64,000 bases of DNA from CAYMPH01 sp964529415 (GTDB lineage Bacteria; Spirochaetota; UBA4802; UBA5550), in the NCBI GenBank assembly GCA_964529415.1, contig CAZGWD010000012.1:1-64000 (forward strand), read 5' to 3'. Within the stretch, counting starts at the first letter, position 1. Each line of letters opens with the position of its first letter. Of the stretch, positions 15,444 through 23,481 are shown piece after piece. The translations under genes were made by a program, and so were the position numbers. The notes below the pieces were generated by a model, which worked only from the letters and a program-made list of their open reading frames with translations, was not told where the DNA came from and did not search any database.

Positions 15444-18218
15444 TTAAAGTGGAGGATATAATGTTATAGTTTTAGTAACTGTACTGCCTCCAGTAAATGT
15501 AGCTGTAATATTTAAATTTAGAACTACAAAATAATATTCGCTTAATCCAATATAATTTCCTGAAATTACTCCATTTGAATAATTAAAGATTAATGAAGAA
15601 TGATAAGGATCTGGCATCCCATAATTTCCAAATTCTAAACCAGTCCAAAGCGTTCCACTATAGCTAACAGACCATGAAGTTACTCCAGATGCAGCTGGTG
15701 TTAATGCTTGTCCATTTACCCAATTTGTAATTGGTGGATATGATATTGCTAATAATGTAATAATCGTTGAAGTAGAACCATATAGATTAGTTGCTGTAAT
15801 TGTATAGCAGCCATTAGCAGACTGGGCAATTGCAGTTGGAGTACCTGAAATAACTCCAGTAGTTGCATTTAAATTCAAACCTGTAGGAAGAGATGGGCTA
15901 ATAGACCATGATGTTATTGTTCCTGATACTGTTGGAACAAGGTTGCTAAAAGATTGTCCTGCATTATAAATTACTGATGGAGATGAATAAGCAAGGTTTG
16001 CTGGAGCCAAACTGTTAACTATAATAGAAATTACTGCACTTGTTGAACCGCCAGTATTAGTTCCTGTTATTGTATAAAAATTTATTCCCTGATTATTTGC
16101 AGGAGTACCTGAAATAACACCAGTTGTTGTATCTAATATTAATCCTGAAGGTAATGACGGACTTGCAGACCATGAAACTACGCTTCCGGTAACTGTTGGG
16201 GTGTTATTTTGAATCACAAGATTTCTTGTGTAAACTGCAGATGCATTTGAATAAGATAAATTTACTGGTGCAACGTCATTGATTGTTATTGAAATAATAT
16301 AAGTTGCCGAACCCGAAGGGTTTGAAGCTGTAACAGTAAAATTTGTAGCTGGTTGTATGACAGTAGGTGTTCCTGAAATAGTACCTGTTGTGGTATTTAA
16401 AATTAAACCTGCAGGTAATGCCGGACTTATTGACCAGCCTGTGACAGTTCCTGTAACAGTTGCAGTATTATTTGCTATAACTGTTCCTCTTGTATATACA
16501 GCAGAATTTGTTAAATAGTTTATTGATGCAGGCGGTATCTGATTTACAGTCATGGAAATCGTTGCTGTTGTTGAGCCGTTTAGATTTGTAGCTGTAATTG
16601 TGTATATTACTGCTGATTGAGAATCAGTAGGTGTACCTGATATAACACCAGTTGTTGTATTTAATACAAGGCCTGCAGGTAGAGCAGGACTTACTGACCA
16701 GGAAGTAACAGTTCCTGTAACTGTCGGAACATTATTTGGAATAACAGAATATTTTGTATAAACTGCTAAAGGGGTTGAATATGATAATGATACTGGAGCT
16801 GAATTATTAACTGTTATTAAAATCTGGGCTGTTGTTGATCCGCCTGAATTTGAAGCAGTTATTGTATATATTTTAGCTGCTTGTAAAACTGTTGGGTTTC
16901 CTGAAATTACACCAGTGGTTGTATTTAAAGTAAGACCAGTTGGCAATGCAGGACTTACAGAATATGATGTAGGAGTTCCAGTTACAGTTGGTATATTATT
17001 TTTTATTGTTAATGTTCTGGTGTAAACAGAAGCAGTACTTGAGTATGAAAGGGCTGTTGGTGCTACATCATTAACAGTGATTGAAACAACTCCTGTAGTT
17101 GAACCGCCTGTATTTGTTGCTGTAATTGTATAATTTGTTGCTGTTTGCAGAACAGTTGGTGTTCCGGAAATTATACCGTTTGTTGTATTTATTATCAGTC
17201 CATCAGGTAAAGCAGGGCTTATACTATAAGAAACAACTGTACCTGTAATACTAGGATTATTGCTTGATATAACTGCTCCTTTTGTATAAACAGCAGAAGT
17301 AGTTGCGTATGACAAGGCTGCTGGTGCAGCATCATTAACTGTTATTGAAACTACTCCTGTTGTAGAGCCTCCATTGTTTGAGGCTGTTATTGTATAGTTG
17401 GATGCAGATTGAAGTGTAGATGGAATTCCTGAAATAATACCGGTTGAAGTATCCATCGTTAATCCATCAGGAAGGTCAGGGCTTACAGACCATGATGTTA
17501 CTGTTCCTGTAACTGTAGGAGTATTGTTTGCTATTGCAGCATTTTTTGTATAAACAGCAGATGTGGTTGAGTATGAAAGAGTTGAAGGAGCAGAATAATT
17601 TACAGTGATTGATAGATTTACTGTAGTTGAACCGCCTGTATTCGTTGCTGTAATTGTATAATTTTTAACCGACTGAAGATCAGTTGGTGTTCCTGAAATA
17701 ATACCTGTAGATGGATCAATTGATAGTCCAGTTGGCAGATCAGGGCTTATTGTATAAGTTGTAACTGTTCCTGTTACAGTTGGTGCATTGTTTGAAATTG
17801 CAGCATCTTTTGTATAAACAGCGGAAGTTGTTGTATAATTAAGGGCTGCTGGTGCAGCATCATTTACTGTAATGGAAATTTCAATAGTTGCTGAACCATT
17901 TGAATTTGCTGCAGTTATTGTATAATTTGATGCAGCTTTTATCGCAGTTGGAGTTCCTGAAATTATTCCAGTTGCTGGATCAATGCTCAATCCCACTGGT
18001 AAATCAGGGCTTATTGACCATGATGTTACGCTACCTGTAACTGCAGGTATATTTTCAGAAGAAGGTAAATTTCTTGTATATACAACTGAAGTGGTTGTAT
18101 AAGTTAAAGCAGAAGGAGGAAGAGCTTTCGCTGCTTCTTCTTTTGAAGCGCCTGAACAGGCAATGAAAGAAATAGTTAATAAAAGTGAATAAAATAGGAA
18201 TAAAGGTTTTAATTTCAT
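15444..18218 (-). CDS. Ig-like (He_PIG) repeat lipoprotein
   Basis: About 924 residues. The lipoprotein signal is MKLKPLFLFYSLLLTISFIAC, with AGGAGT correctly spaced before the chosen ATG; a start 48 bases upstream would bury the signal. After a short linker come nine units of about 88 residues and a tenth degenerate one. Each unit carries YTTTSAVYT..., a PTVTGTVTSWSVSPxLPxGL core, TGVISGTPT and YTITATNxGGST..SITVN. This is the putative-Ig (He_PIG) pattern found in bacterial adhesin-like surface proteins. It is probably anchored by lipid in the outer membrane and exposed outside; ligand unknown. Near-identical repeats invite copy-number change. It converges on the RND gene. Confidence 0.85.
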   Translation of the reverse strand: MKLKPLFLFYSLLLTISFIACSGASKEEAAKALPPSALTYTTTSVVYTRNLPSSENIPAVTGSVTSWSISPDLPVGLSIDPATGIISGTPTAIKAASNYTITAANSNGSATIEISITVNDAAPAALNYTTTSAVYTKDAAISNNAPTVTGTVTTYTISPDLPTGLSIDPSTGIISGTPTDLQSVKNYTITATNTGGSTTVNLSITVNYSAPSTLSYSTTSAVYTKNAAIANNTPTVTGTVTSWSVSPDLPDGLTMDTSTGIISGIPSTLQSASNYTITASNNGGSTTGVVSITVNDAAPAALSYATTSAVYTKGAVISSNNPSITGTVVSYSISPALPDGLIINTTNGIISGTPTVLQTATNYTITATNTGGSTTGVVSITVNDVAPTALSYSSTASVYTRTLTIKNNIPTVTGTPTSYSVSPALPTGLTLNTTTGVISGNPTVLQAAKIYTITASNSGGSTTAQILITVNNSAPVSLSYSTPLAVYTKYSVIPNNVPTVTGTVTSWSVSPALPAGLVLNTTTGVISGTPTDSQSAVIYTITATNLNGSTTATISMTVNQIPPASINYLTNSAVYTRGTVIANNTATVTGTVTGWSISPALPAGLILNTTTGTISGTPTVIQPATNFTVTASNPSGSATYIISITINDVAPVNLSYSNASAVYTRNLVIQNNTPTVTGSVVSWSASPSLPSGLILDTTTGVISGTPANNQGINFYTITGTNTGGSTSAVISIIVNSLAPANLAYSSPSVIYNAGQSFSNLVPTVSGTITSWSISPSLPTGLNLNATTGVISGTPTAIAQSANGCYTITATNLYGSTSTIITLLAISYPPITNWVNGQALTPAASGVTSWSVSYSGTLWTGLEFGNYGMPDPYHSSLIFNYSNGVISGNYIGLSEYYFVVLNLNITATFTGGSTVTKTITLYPPL
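15737..18119 (-). repeat. Nine tandem ~264-base coding repeats
   Basis: The coding sequence of the Ig-like lipoprotein consists of in-frame repeats of 88 codons (264 bases). The last full unit is slightly longer. Similarity is visible at nucleotide as well as protein level, for example the recurring ACTGTTATTGAAA and GTTCCTGAAATAA blocks on the plus strand. Confidence 0.85.
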
Positions 18219-18238
18219 AAGGTACTCCTGCAATTTAT

Positions 18239-18266
18239 TTAATATATAAATTTTAAAAAATTTCAA
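18239..18266 (-). promoter_or_regulatory. Putative promoter of the Ig-like lipoprotein gene
   Basis: Read leftward, TTGAAA (18266-18261) and TATTAA (18244-18239) are separated by 16 bases, just upstream of the gene. The DNA is extremely AT-rich, so chance matches are likely. Confidence 0.3.
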
Positions 18267-18638
18267 TCGATATAATAGAATTTTAGAGCATATATAAAAA
18301 GCAGATACACTAAATACAACTACAAAATATAGATATTTGTTTATTATTATATATTAGTATTGGAAATACTATAAAGTGCCAATTTTTTTTGGATTAATTC
18401 CTGATTTTTGCGGTTTTTTTAAAGTCTTGCTAATGAATTTGAAGGATTTTCTGCAATAGATGATTTCTTAATCGTGGAAAACAATAGGGAAAATCTGAAT
18501 GAATTATTTGATTAACCTGATTTTATACGAAAGGTAATTTACTAAACAAACGCCATTGAATCAGTGAATTCAAGTTTGAAAAAAGTCACTCATAAACGTT
18601 CAGCATTTCCAAATGATGATGCAATTTATAAAGTTTTA

Positions 18639-18765
18639 AACTGCTGTCTCATAAAATTATTTTGTTTAATTCGTAAGTGCTGATCAATTCAGGACTTGCA
18701 TAGCATAATAATTTTAGAGTTATTAACACTTTTAAATCTTTAACCCCTGAATTATTCAGCAGTTA
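18639..18765. repeat. Insertion inside the IS256 remnant with short terminal inverted repeats
   Basis: AACTGCTG (18639-18646) and CAGCAGTT (18758-18765) are exact reverse complements flanking AT-rich DNA. They lie where the transposase reading frame is interrupted, between the KVL codons and the KKWTMP codons. This could be a small non-autonomous element or its relic. No target-site duplication is obvious. Confidence 0.35.
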
Positions 18766-18915
18766 ACAAATTCATTGGGTCAGCGGTGAAAGTTATATAT
18801 TTGGCATTGACACGGGTTTAAAAAAAGTGGACAATGCCAATCAGGGAATGGGGTGCAGCCTTAAATAAGTTTGCAATATTCTTTGACGTCATGATAAAAA
18901 TATTATTAAAGGCTA

Positions 18916-18940
18916 TTTACACAAAAGATCTGACAGTCTC
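18916..18940. repeat. Right terminal inverted repeat of the IS256 remnant
   Basis: The segment starts TTTACACAAAAG and ends TGACAGTCTC, the pattern typical of IS256-family ends, and sits directly after the transposase C-terminus. No matching left end is recognisable between 18267 and 18422, which is otherwise featureless AT-rich DNA. Confidence 0.6.
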
Positions 18941-19062
18941 TTCCCCCATTTCTTTTCCAAACACAATGATAATATCTTATATTTTTGAAAAAAAATCCAT
19001 ACGTATCTATATCTTAAAGATAGTAATTTTTATTTTTTTATACTAATATATGTAAATTAATG

Positions 19063-19076
19063 TCACTTATAAGTGA
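19063..19076. promoter_or_regulatory. Perfect 14-base palindrome overlapping the sigma-gene ribosome site
   Basis: TCACTTATAAGTGA is a perfect palindrome whose last bases run into the GAGGAG ribosome site (19075-19080) of the sigma factor gene. The half-site TGTCACT recurs at 20813-20819, upstream of the propeller lipoprotein. It may be an operator for a dimeric regulator. This is inference from symmetry and position only. Confidence 0.4.
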
Positions 19077-19084
19077 GGAGTAAT

Positions 19085-19621
19085 ATGTCAGATACTCTTT
19101 CTGTTAAAACAGACTATAAAAAATATTCTGAAGCGTATGCTGATTTTTATCCTCTTATCTTTAGTGTTGTATATATAAAGATAAATCAATATGAAGAATC
19201 AGAAGATTTATGCCAGGAAATTTTTATAAGGCTTTTCAATAAATTTAATGAAATTGATGATATCAGAAAATGGCTTTATGGAACAATGCGCAATGTGCTG
19301 TTTGAATATTATAGAAAGAAAAAAGTTCCAACTGAAGATATTGAACAATATCTGGATGACTCAAGCATGTCATTCGTCAATGGCTTTAAAGAGGCGAGAC
19401 ACGTTATTGAAGATGCAATGGCGAATATCAGAAATTTTGATGATGAAAAGGATAAAGTCATTTTTGAGATGATTGCTGTTTATAATTACAGTTTTGCTAA
19501 TACTGCAAAGTTAATGGGACTGACTTATACACAGACACGCTATAAGTATCAAAGAACTGTTGAAAGGCTGACCTCTTATTTGAAAGGAAGGGGAATTAAA
19601 GACCTGGAGGACCTTCTATGA
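19085..19621 (+). CDS. ECF-type RNA polymerase sigma factor
   Basis: About 178 residues, the usual size for an extracytoplasmic-function sigma factor. Region 2 is visible as YPLIFSVVYIKI...EDLCQEIFIRLF...DDIRKWLYGTMRNVLFEYYRKK (~20-80). Region 4 is a helix-turn-helix-like segment, YSFANTAKLMGLTYTQTRYKYQRTVERL (~135-165). There is no region 3. GAGGAG lies four bases before the ATG at 19085. It overlaps the FecR-type gene by ATGA, the arrangement expected for a sigma factor with its membrane partner. Targets probably include neighbouring surface-protein genes, which is inference. Confidence 0.85.
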   Translation: MSDTLSVKTDYKKYSEAYADFYPLIFSVVYIKINQYEESEDLCQEIFIRLFNKFNEIDDIRKWLYGTMRNVLFEYYRKKKVPTEDIEQYLDDSSMSFVNGFKEARHVIEDAMANIRNFDDEKDKVIFEMIAVYNYSFANTAKLMGLTYTQTRYKYQRTVERLTSYLKGRGIKDLEDLL

Positions 19622-20754
19622 CAGATAATAAAACTGATTTAATAAAACGGGTTTTTAAAAAATATAAATTTTTTACTCCGGTAGATAATGAAGTTCAGAA
19701 AAAAATAATCTCTTCAAGGAATAAAACTTTAATTCACATATTAAAAGAATCAGGCTCTTATACAGCTTACAGGTATTTTATCTTATCCATATTCCTGAAA
19801 TTCAGGGGAATGGGTATTCCGGTAACAGTTAAAAAAATAAATTTATTTATACCGGCCTTCTCTCTGGCAGCAGCAGGAGTTATATTTTTTTTAACAGCAA
19901 ATATCATCATGCCGGATTTTATTCAGGAAGATTATTATGTTAAAAAGGCTCATGTTATTTTTCTTACAGGAGATGTTAAATTAAAAAGAGCCGGTTCGTA
20001 TATAAAACTGATTAATTTAAAAGACGAGATACTGGAAAACGATTTAATTGTTACTGGAAGGGATTCGAGCATTGCATTTCAAACTGGTAAAGCAAACCTC
20101 GTTTATTTAAAAGCTGATTCTGAAATTAAATTTTCATCAATAAACAGTAATTTGATTACAGAAGCACAGCTGAATTACGGTAAAGCGTTGTTTAAAATTG
20201 AGAAAACTAAAAGCAGCAGTTTTGCAGTAAGAACTCTTGCATGTGTTGCATATATTCGTGGAACTGAGTTTAGCATTTCAACTGATAGCAAAGAATCAAT
20301 TATTGCTCTTGGTAGAGGTTCTCTTGAAATAACCCATATTAATAATGAAAAACATATTCTAAATGAAGGTTATTCAGCAATTATTAATGATAAATATGAT
20401 ATCAAACCAATAAGTGAAAAAGAAAAAATTGATTTTAAAAGAATAGGTATTTTTAATTTTTCTGAAAAATTTAATAAATTAAAAATTGAAGACCTGGATA
20501 AAAGAAACATCATTCTTATTGATGAAAACATTAAAATTGATAACGAGATAAAAAAGTTAAATGGAAAAGAGGATATTCCATCAACTCTGGATGAAATAAA
20601 AGCAAAATATGGTTTCCTTCATGAAGTTCATTTTTTTAATGGGAAAATTATTAAAGGATATGTTCTTGAAAGAAAAATACGATATAAAATTGTTGTTCCA
20701 GGGCGTATTATTTATATTAAGACAGAAGAAATAGAAAATATTAAACGAATATAG
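19618..20754 (+). CDS. FecR-domain membrane protein, probable regulator of the adjacent sigma factor
   Basis: A 378-residue protein: a basic cytoplasmic N-terminus of ~75 residues, one membrane segment (~76-97, LFIPAFSLAAAGVIFFLTANII), then a periplasmic FecR domain (~112-235) with the typical GDVKLKRAGSYIKL, DEILENDLIVTGRDS and YIRGTEFSIS segments. The last ~45 residues form a small module with FFNGKIIKGYV followed by IIYIKTEEIENI. That pattern recurs at the N-terminus of the outer-membrane protein encoded at 23482-24948. FecR-type proteins sense envelope state and control ECF sigma factors. The N-terminus lacks a clear anti-sigma zinc motif. Overlap with the sigma gene supports a functional pair. 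Confidence 0.82.
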   Translation: MTDNKTDLIKRVFKKYKFFTPVDNEVQKKIISSRNKTLIHILKESGSYTAYRYFILSIFLKFRGMGIPVTVKKINLFIPAFSLAAAGVIFFLTANIIMPDFIQEDYYVKKAHVIFLTGDVKLKRAGSYIKLINLKDEILENDLIVTGRDSSIAFQTGKANLVYLKADSEIKFSSINSNLITEAQLNYGKALFKIEKTKSSSFAVRTLACVAYIRGTEFSISTDSKESIIALGRGSLEITHINNEKHILNEGYSAIINDKYDIKPISEKEKIDFKRIGIFNFSEKFNKLKIEDLDKRNIILIDENIKIDNEIKKLNGKEDIPSTLDEIKAKYGFLHEVHFFNGKIIKGYVLERKIRYKIVVPGRIIYIKTEEIENIKRI

Positions 20755-20819
20755 TCGCAATTTATGTATTTTTTTTAAAAAACTGTTTTTTTTATTAAAT
20801 TTCTAAATTTTTTGTCACT

Positions 20820-20852
20820 AATAATATAGAAATCAGTAAAATCTATATTATT
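20820..20852. promoter_or_regulatory. Perfect 11-base inverted repeat upstream of the propeller lipoprotein gene
   Basis: AATAATATAGA (20820-20830) and TCTATATTATT (20842-20852) are exact reverse complements separated by 11 bases. The repeat ends four bases before the CAGGAG ribosome site. It begins right after a TGTCACT (20813-20819) like that before the sigma gene. It could be a dimer-binding operator or a leader hairpin. Confidence 0.45.
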
Positions 20853-20871
20853 TATCAGGAGCTTTAAAAAA

Positions 20872-23331
20872 ATGAAAATTAAAGTTAAGATTACAGCAAT
20901 TTTAATGCTTTTTGCAGCAATTACTTTCAATGCCTGCAGTGGGAGCGGATTAGATACATCCATTCCATCAGATCCAGGTCCTTTAACAGCTGGAGCTGCT
21001 ATAAATTATTCAGGTATTACAGTATCATCAGTTACTGTGAATTGGGGTGCTGCAACTGGCAGTAAAACTGCCCAGAGTGGATTAAGATATAAACTCGTAA
21101 CAGCAACAACTTCAGAAGCAATTGATACTATTGCAGAAATAAACGCTATAACTGGCTCTGATTTGCTTATGGACTGGACTTTAAATACTACTACCTACTT
21201 AAAAAATACTCTTACTGAGGCAACATCTTATTATTTTGCAGTTTTAGTAAAGGATGGAGATGGAAATACGGTCATTTATAATCCTCAAAAAGTAACAACA
21301 CTTGATGTAACAGCGCCTACTTCAGGTACAAATATAAATTTTACAAGCATTGCAAGCACATCTGTTACAGTTAACTGGGGGGAAGCAACTGATAACGGTA
21401 CAATTCCAAGCGGATTAAGTTATAAAGTTGTTAAAGCAGCATCTGCTGCAGCAATTGATACTATTGCAGAAGCAGACGCTATAACCGGTTCCGATCAGGT
21501 TATGAACTGGGCCTTAAATACTGTTAATTTTTCATCAACAGGACTTTCTGAAGGCACAGTTTATTATTTTGCAGTTCTTGTTAAAGATGGAAATGGCAAT
21601 ATGGCTAATTATAGCCCTCAAACTGTAACTACTCTTGATGTAACGGCTCCTACAGCTGGAACTGCTATAAGTTTTACAAATGTCGCAGCTACATCTGTTA
21701 CAGTTAATTGGGGTGCAGCTTCCGATAACACTTCATCTCCAGGTGCATTAAGTTACAAACTGGTCAAAGCGACAACTTCAGCAGCAATAGATACTATTGC
21801 AGAAGTTGACGCTATAATCGGCTCTGATCTTGTTATGGACTGGACTTTAAATAGTGTCACAACATCGGCAATTAGTCTTACAGAAGGTACAGTTAATTAT
21901 TTTGCAGTTTTAGTTAAAGATGGCGCTGGGAATAAATCTATTTATAGTCCACAGGCTGTTGTACCCGCAACACTGGTCAATGCACAGTGGGCAAAATCAG
22001 CAGGTGGGTCTGTTTTTAAATCTGTTGTTGTAGACAGCACCGGAAATATATATACAGCAGGTTATGTTTCAGGATCAACGACATATACTTTTGCTGCAGG
22101 CGTTACAGCTACAGGTAAATCAACTGATACAAATGTATTGATTGTGAAATACAATTCATCCGGTACTGCACAATGGGCAAGAACTGTTACAAGTACAATT
22201 CCAATAAATTCTTCAAGCTATAATTCTATTGCAGTAGACAGTAGCGATAATGTTTATGCTGCAGGAGCTATTGGCAATAGTACATATGATTTTGGCAACA
22301 GTATAAGTGCTTCAGGAATTAATGGTAAAAATTTGGTTATTGTAAAATATAATTCTTCTGGTGATGTACAGTGGGCAAGATCAGTTAGTTCAGGTCCTGG
22401 TTTTTCAGAACTCCGTTCAGTAGTAGTAGATAGCAATAATAGTATAATTGCTGCCGGTTATATAGGAGGAGGAAATTATTACTTTGGCAGTACAACTGTA
22501 TTTGGTCAAAATGGTGGAAATAATGTCTTAATAGTTAAATATGATTCATCAGGAGTAGATCAATGGGCATGGTCAGCTTTACTTGGTCCATCCGATTCAG
22601 AATTTTTTTCTGTTGCAGTAGACAGCAGTAATAATGCATATGCAGTAGGGGTTATAAGAGGTAATGGTCAATACCAATTCAGCTCAGGTTGCCTTCTCAA
22701 TGGTGGTACTACAAGTATGAATATTGTTGTTGTAAAGTATACAACAGCAGGGTATGCATCATGGGCAAAAAGTGTTACTTCCGGTACTAGTGATTCTCTT
22801 CTTACATCGATAGCAATAGACAGCAGTGATAATATTTATGCCGGTGGAACAATATATGGTGCAGGAACATATAATTTTGGCAACAGTATTACTTTAGCAG
22901 GGGCATCTTCACAATATAATATGTTGTTGTTAAAATATAATACATCCGGTACAGCTCAATGGGCAAAAACAATAACACCGGGATCGGCTTCTTCTTTCTT
23001 TGTTTCTTTAACTGTAGACAGCAGTGGAAATTTATTTGCCGGGGGAAATATTTATGGAACAGGAACGTTTACTTTTGGACCTGGTGTTTTTGCATCAGGA
23101 TCATATAATAGCGGGTATAATATATTCCTTACTAAATACAGTTCATCAGGGGTAGCACAATGGGCAAAGACAGTAACTTCAGGATCAGGTTCTTTTTTTA
23201 ATTCAATATTTGTTAAAAGTGGAAATGTTTTTGGTGTAGGCAGTATTTCCAGTACAGGATCCTATGATTTTGGAAACAGTATCACAGTAACATCTACAGG
23301 CAGTGGTTTACTCTTGATAAAATACCAGTGA
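20872..23331 (+). CDS. Lipoprotein with three FN3-like units and a seven-blade beta-propeller
   Basis: An 819-residue lipoprotein (signal ending ITFNAC, Phe at -3). Residues ~40-360 hold three FN3-like units of ~105 residues. Each ends YYFAVLVKDGxGN..YSPQ and contains the same inserted segment around AIDTIAEVDAITGSD. From ~365 to the end are seven repeats of ~65 residues with the pattern AQWAKSV...SVAVDSSGNIYAAG...YDFGNS...NxLIVKYNSSG, the SBBP/propeller type, enough for one closed seven-blade propeller. It is probably lipid-anchored and surface-exposed; the binding partner is unknown. It follows the sigma-FecR pair on the same strand after 117 bases, but has its own inverted-repeat leader and a strong terminator. 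Confidence 0.87.
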   Translation: MKIKVKITAILMLFAAITFNACSGSGLDTSIPSDPGPLTAGAAINYSGITVSSVTVNWGAATGSKTAQSGLRYKLVTATTSEAIDTIAEINAITGSDLLMDWTLNTTTYLKNTLTEATSYYFAVLVKDGDGNTVIYNPQKVTTLDVTAPTSGTNINFTSIASTSVTVNWGEATDNGTIPSGLSYKVVKAASAAAIDTIAEADAITGSDQVMNWALNTVNFSSTGLSEGTVYYFAVLVKDGNGNMANYSPQTVTTLDVTAPTAGTAISFTNVAATSVTVNWGAASDNTSSPGALSYKLVKATTSAAIDTIAEVDAIIGSDLVMDWTLNSVTTSAISLTEGTVNYFAVLVKDGAGNKSIYSPQAVVPATLVNAQWAKSAGGSVFKSVVVDSTGNIYTAGYVSGSTTYTFAAGVTATGKSTDTNVLIVKYNSSGTAQWARTVTSTIPINSSSYNSIAVDSSDNVYAAGAIGNSTYDFGNSISASGINGKNLVIVKYNSSGDVQWARSVSSGPGFSELRSVVVDSNNSIIAAGYIGGGNYYFGSTTVFGQNGGNNVLIVKYDSSGVDQWAWSALLGPSDSEFFSVAVDSSNNAYAVGVIRGNGQYQFSSGCLLNGGTTSMNIVVVKYTTAGYASWAKSVTSGTSDSLLTSIAIDSSDNIYAGGTIYGAGTYNFGNSITLAGASSQYNMLLLKYNTSGTAQWAKTITPGSASSFFVSLTVDSSGNLFAGGNIYGTGTFTFGPGVFASGSYNSGYNIFLTKYSSSGVAQWAKTVTSGSGSFFNSIFVKSGNVFGVGSISSTGSYDFGNSITVTSTGSGLLLIKYQ

Positions 23332-23378
23332 TTAATTTTTTATCTGAGAATTTGTAATATAATTACTCTGCTGGATTT

Positions 23379-23420
23379 AATAAAACAAAGCCCCGGTAAA
23401 TCCCGGGGCTTTGTTTTATT
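23379..23420. terminator. Strong bidirectional rho-independent terminator
   Basis: A perfect 18-base stem (23379-23396 with 23403-23420), rich in GC at the apex and with A/T arms, and a 6-base loop. It lies 47 bases after the propeller lipoprotein stop and 61 bases before the end of the converging gene at 23482, so it can serve both. Confidence 0.9.
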
Positions 23421-23481
23421 AAAAAGTTAAGGGTCAGAGCATCAGTATCATCTGCATTCAACAATGATTTACAATACAGTT

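Larger units (their letters stand above)
18423..18940 (+). pseudogene. IS256-family transposase fossil (C-terminal part)
   Basis: Translating from 18423 in one frame gives the end of an IS256/Mutator-type transposase: ENNRENLNELFD, stop, PDFIRKVIY, stop, TNAIESVNSSLKKVTHKRSAFPNDDAIYKVL. Both in-frame stops (18513 and 18543) fall where the family normally has a residue (YP and YTTNAIES). The C-terminal KKWTMPIREWGAALNKFAIFF follows only at 18822, after roughly 155 extra bases. The reading frame then runs into a terminal inverted repeat. Stops, insertion and missing N-terminal two thirds show the element is dead. The short open frame that starts at 18834 is part of this remnant, not a gene. Confidence 0.82.

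Noticed and set aside
15737..18119. Regularly spaced repeats as a possible CRISPR array
   Set aside because: The 264-base period is in-frame protein repeats; there are no short direct repeats with unique spacers and no cas genes in the window.
18834..19046. Short frame beginning MPIREWGAALNKF
   Set aside because: It is the C-terminal scrap of the IS256 transposase followed by the terminal repeat and non-coding DNA, not an independent gene.
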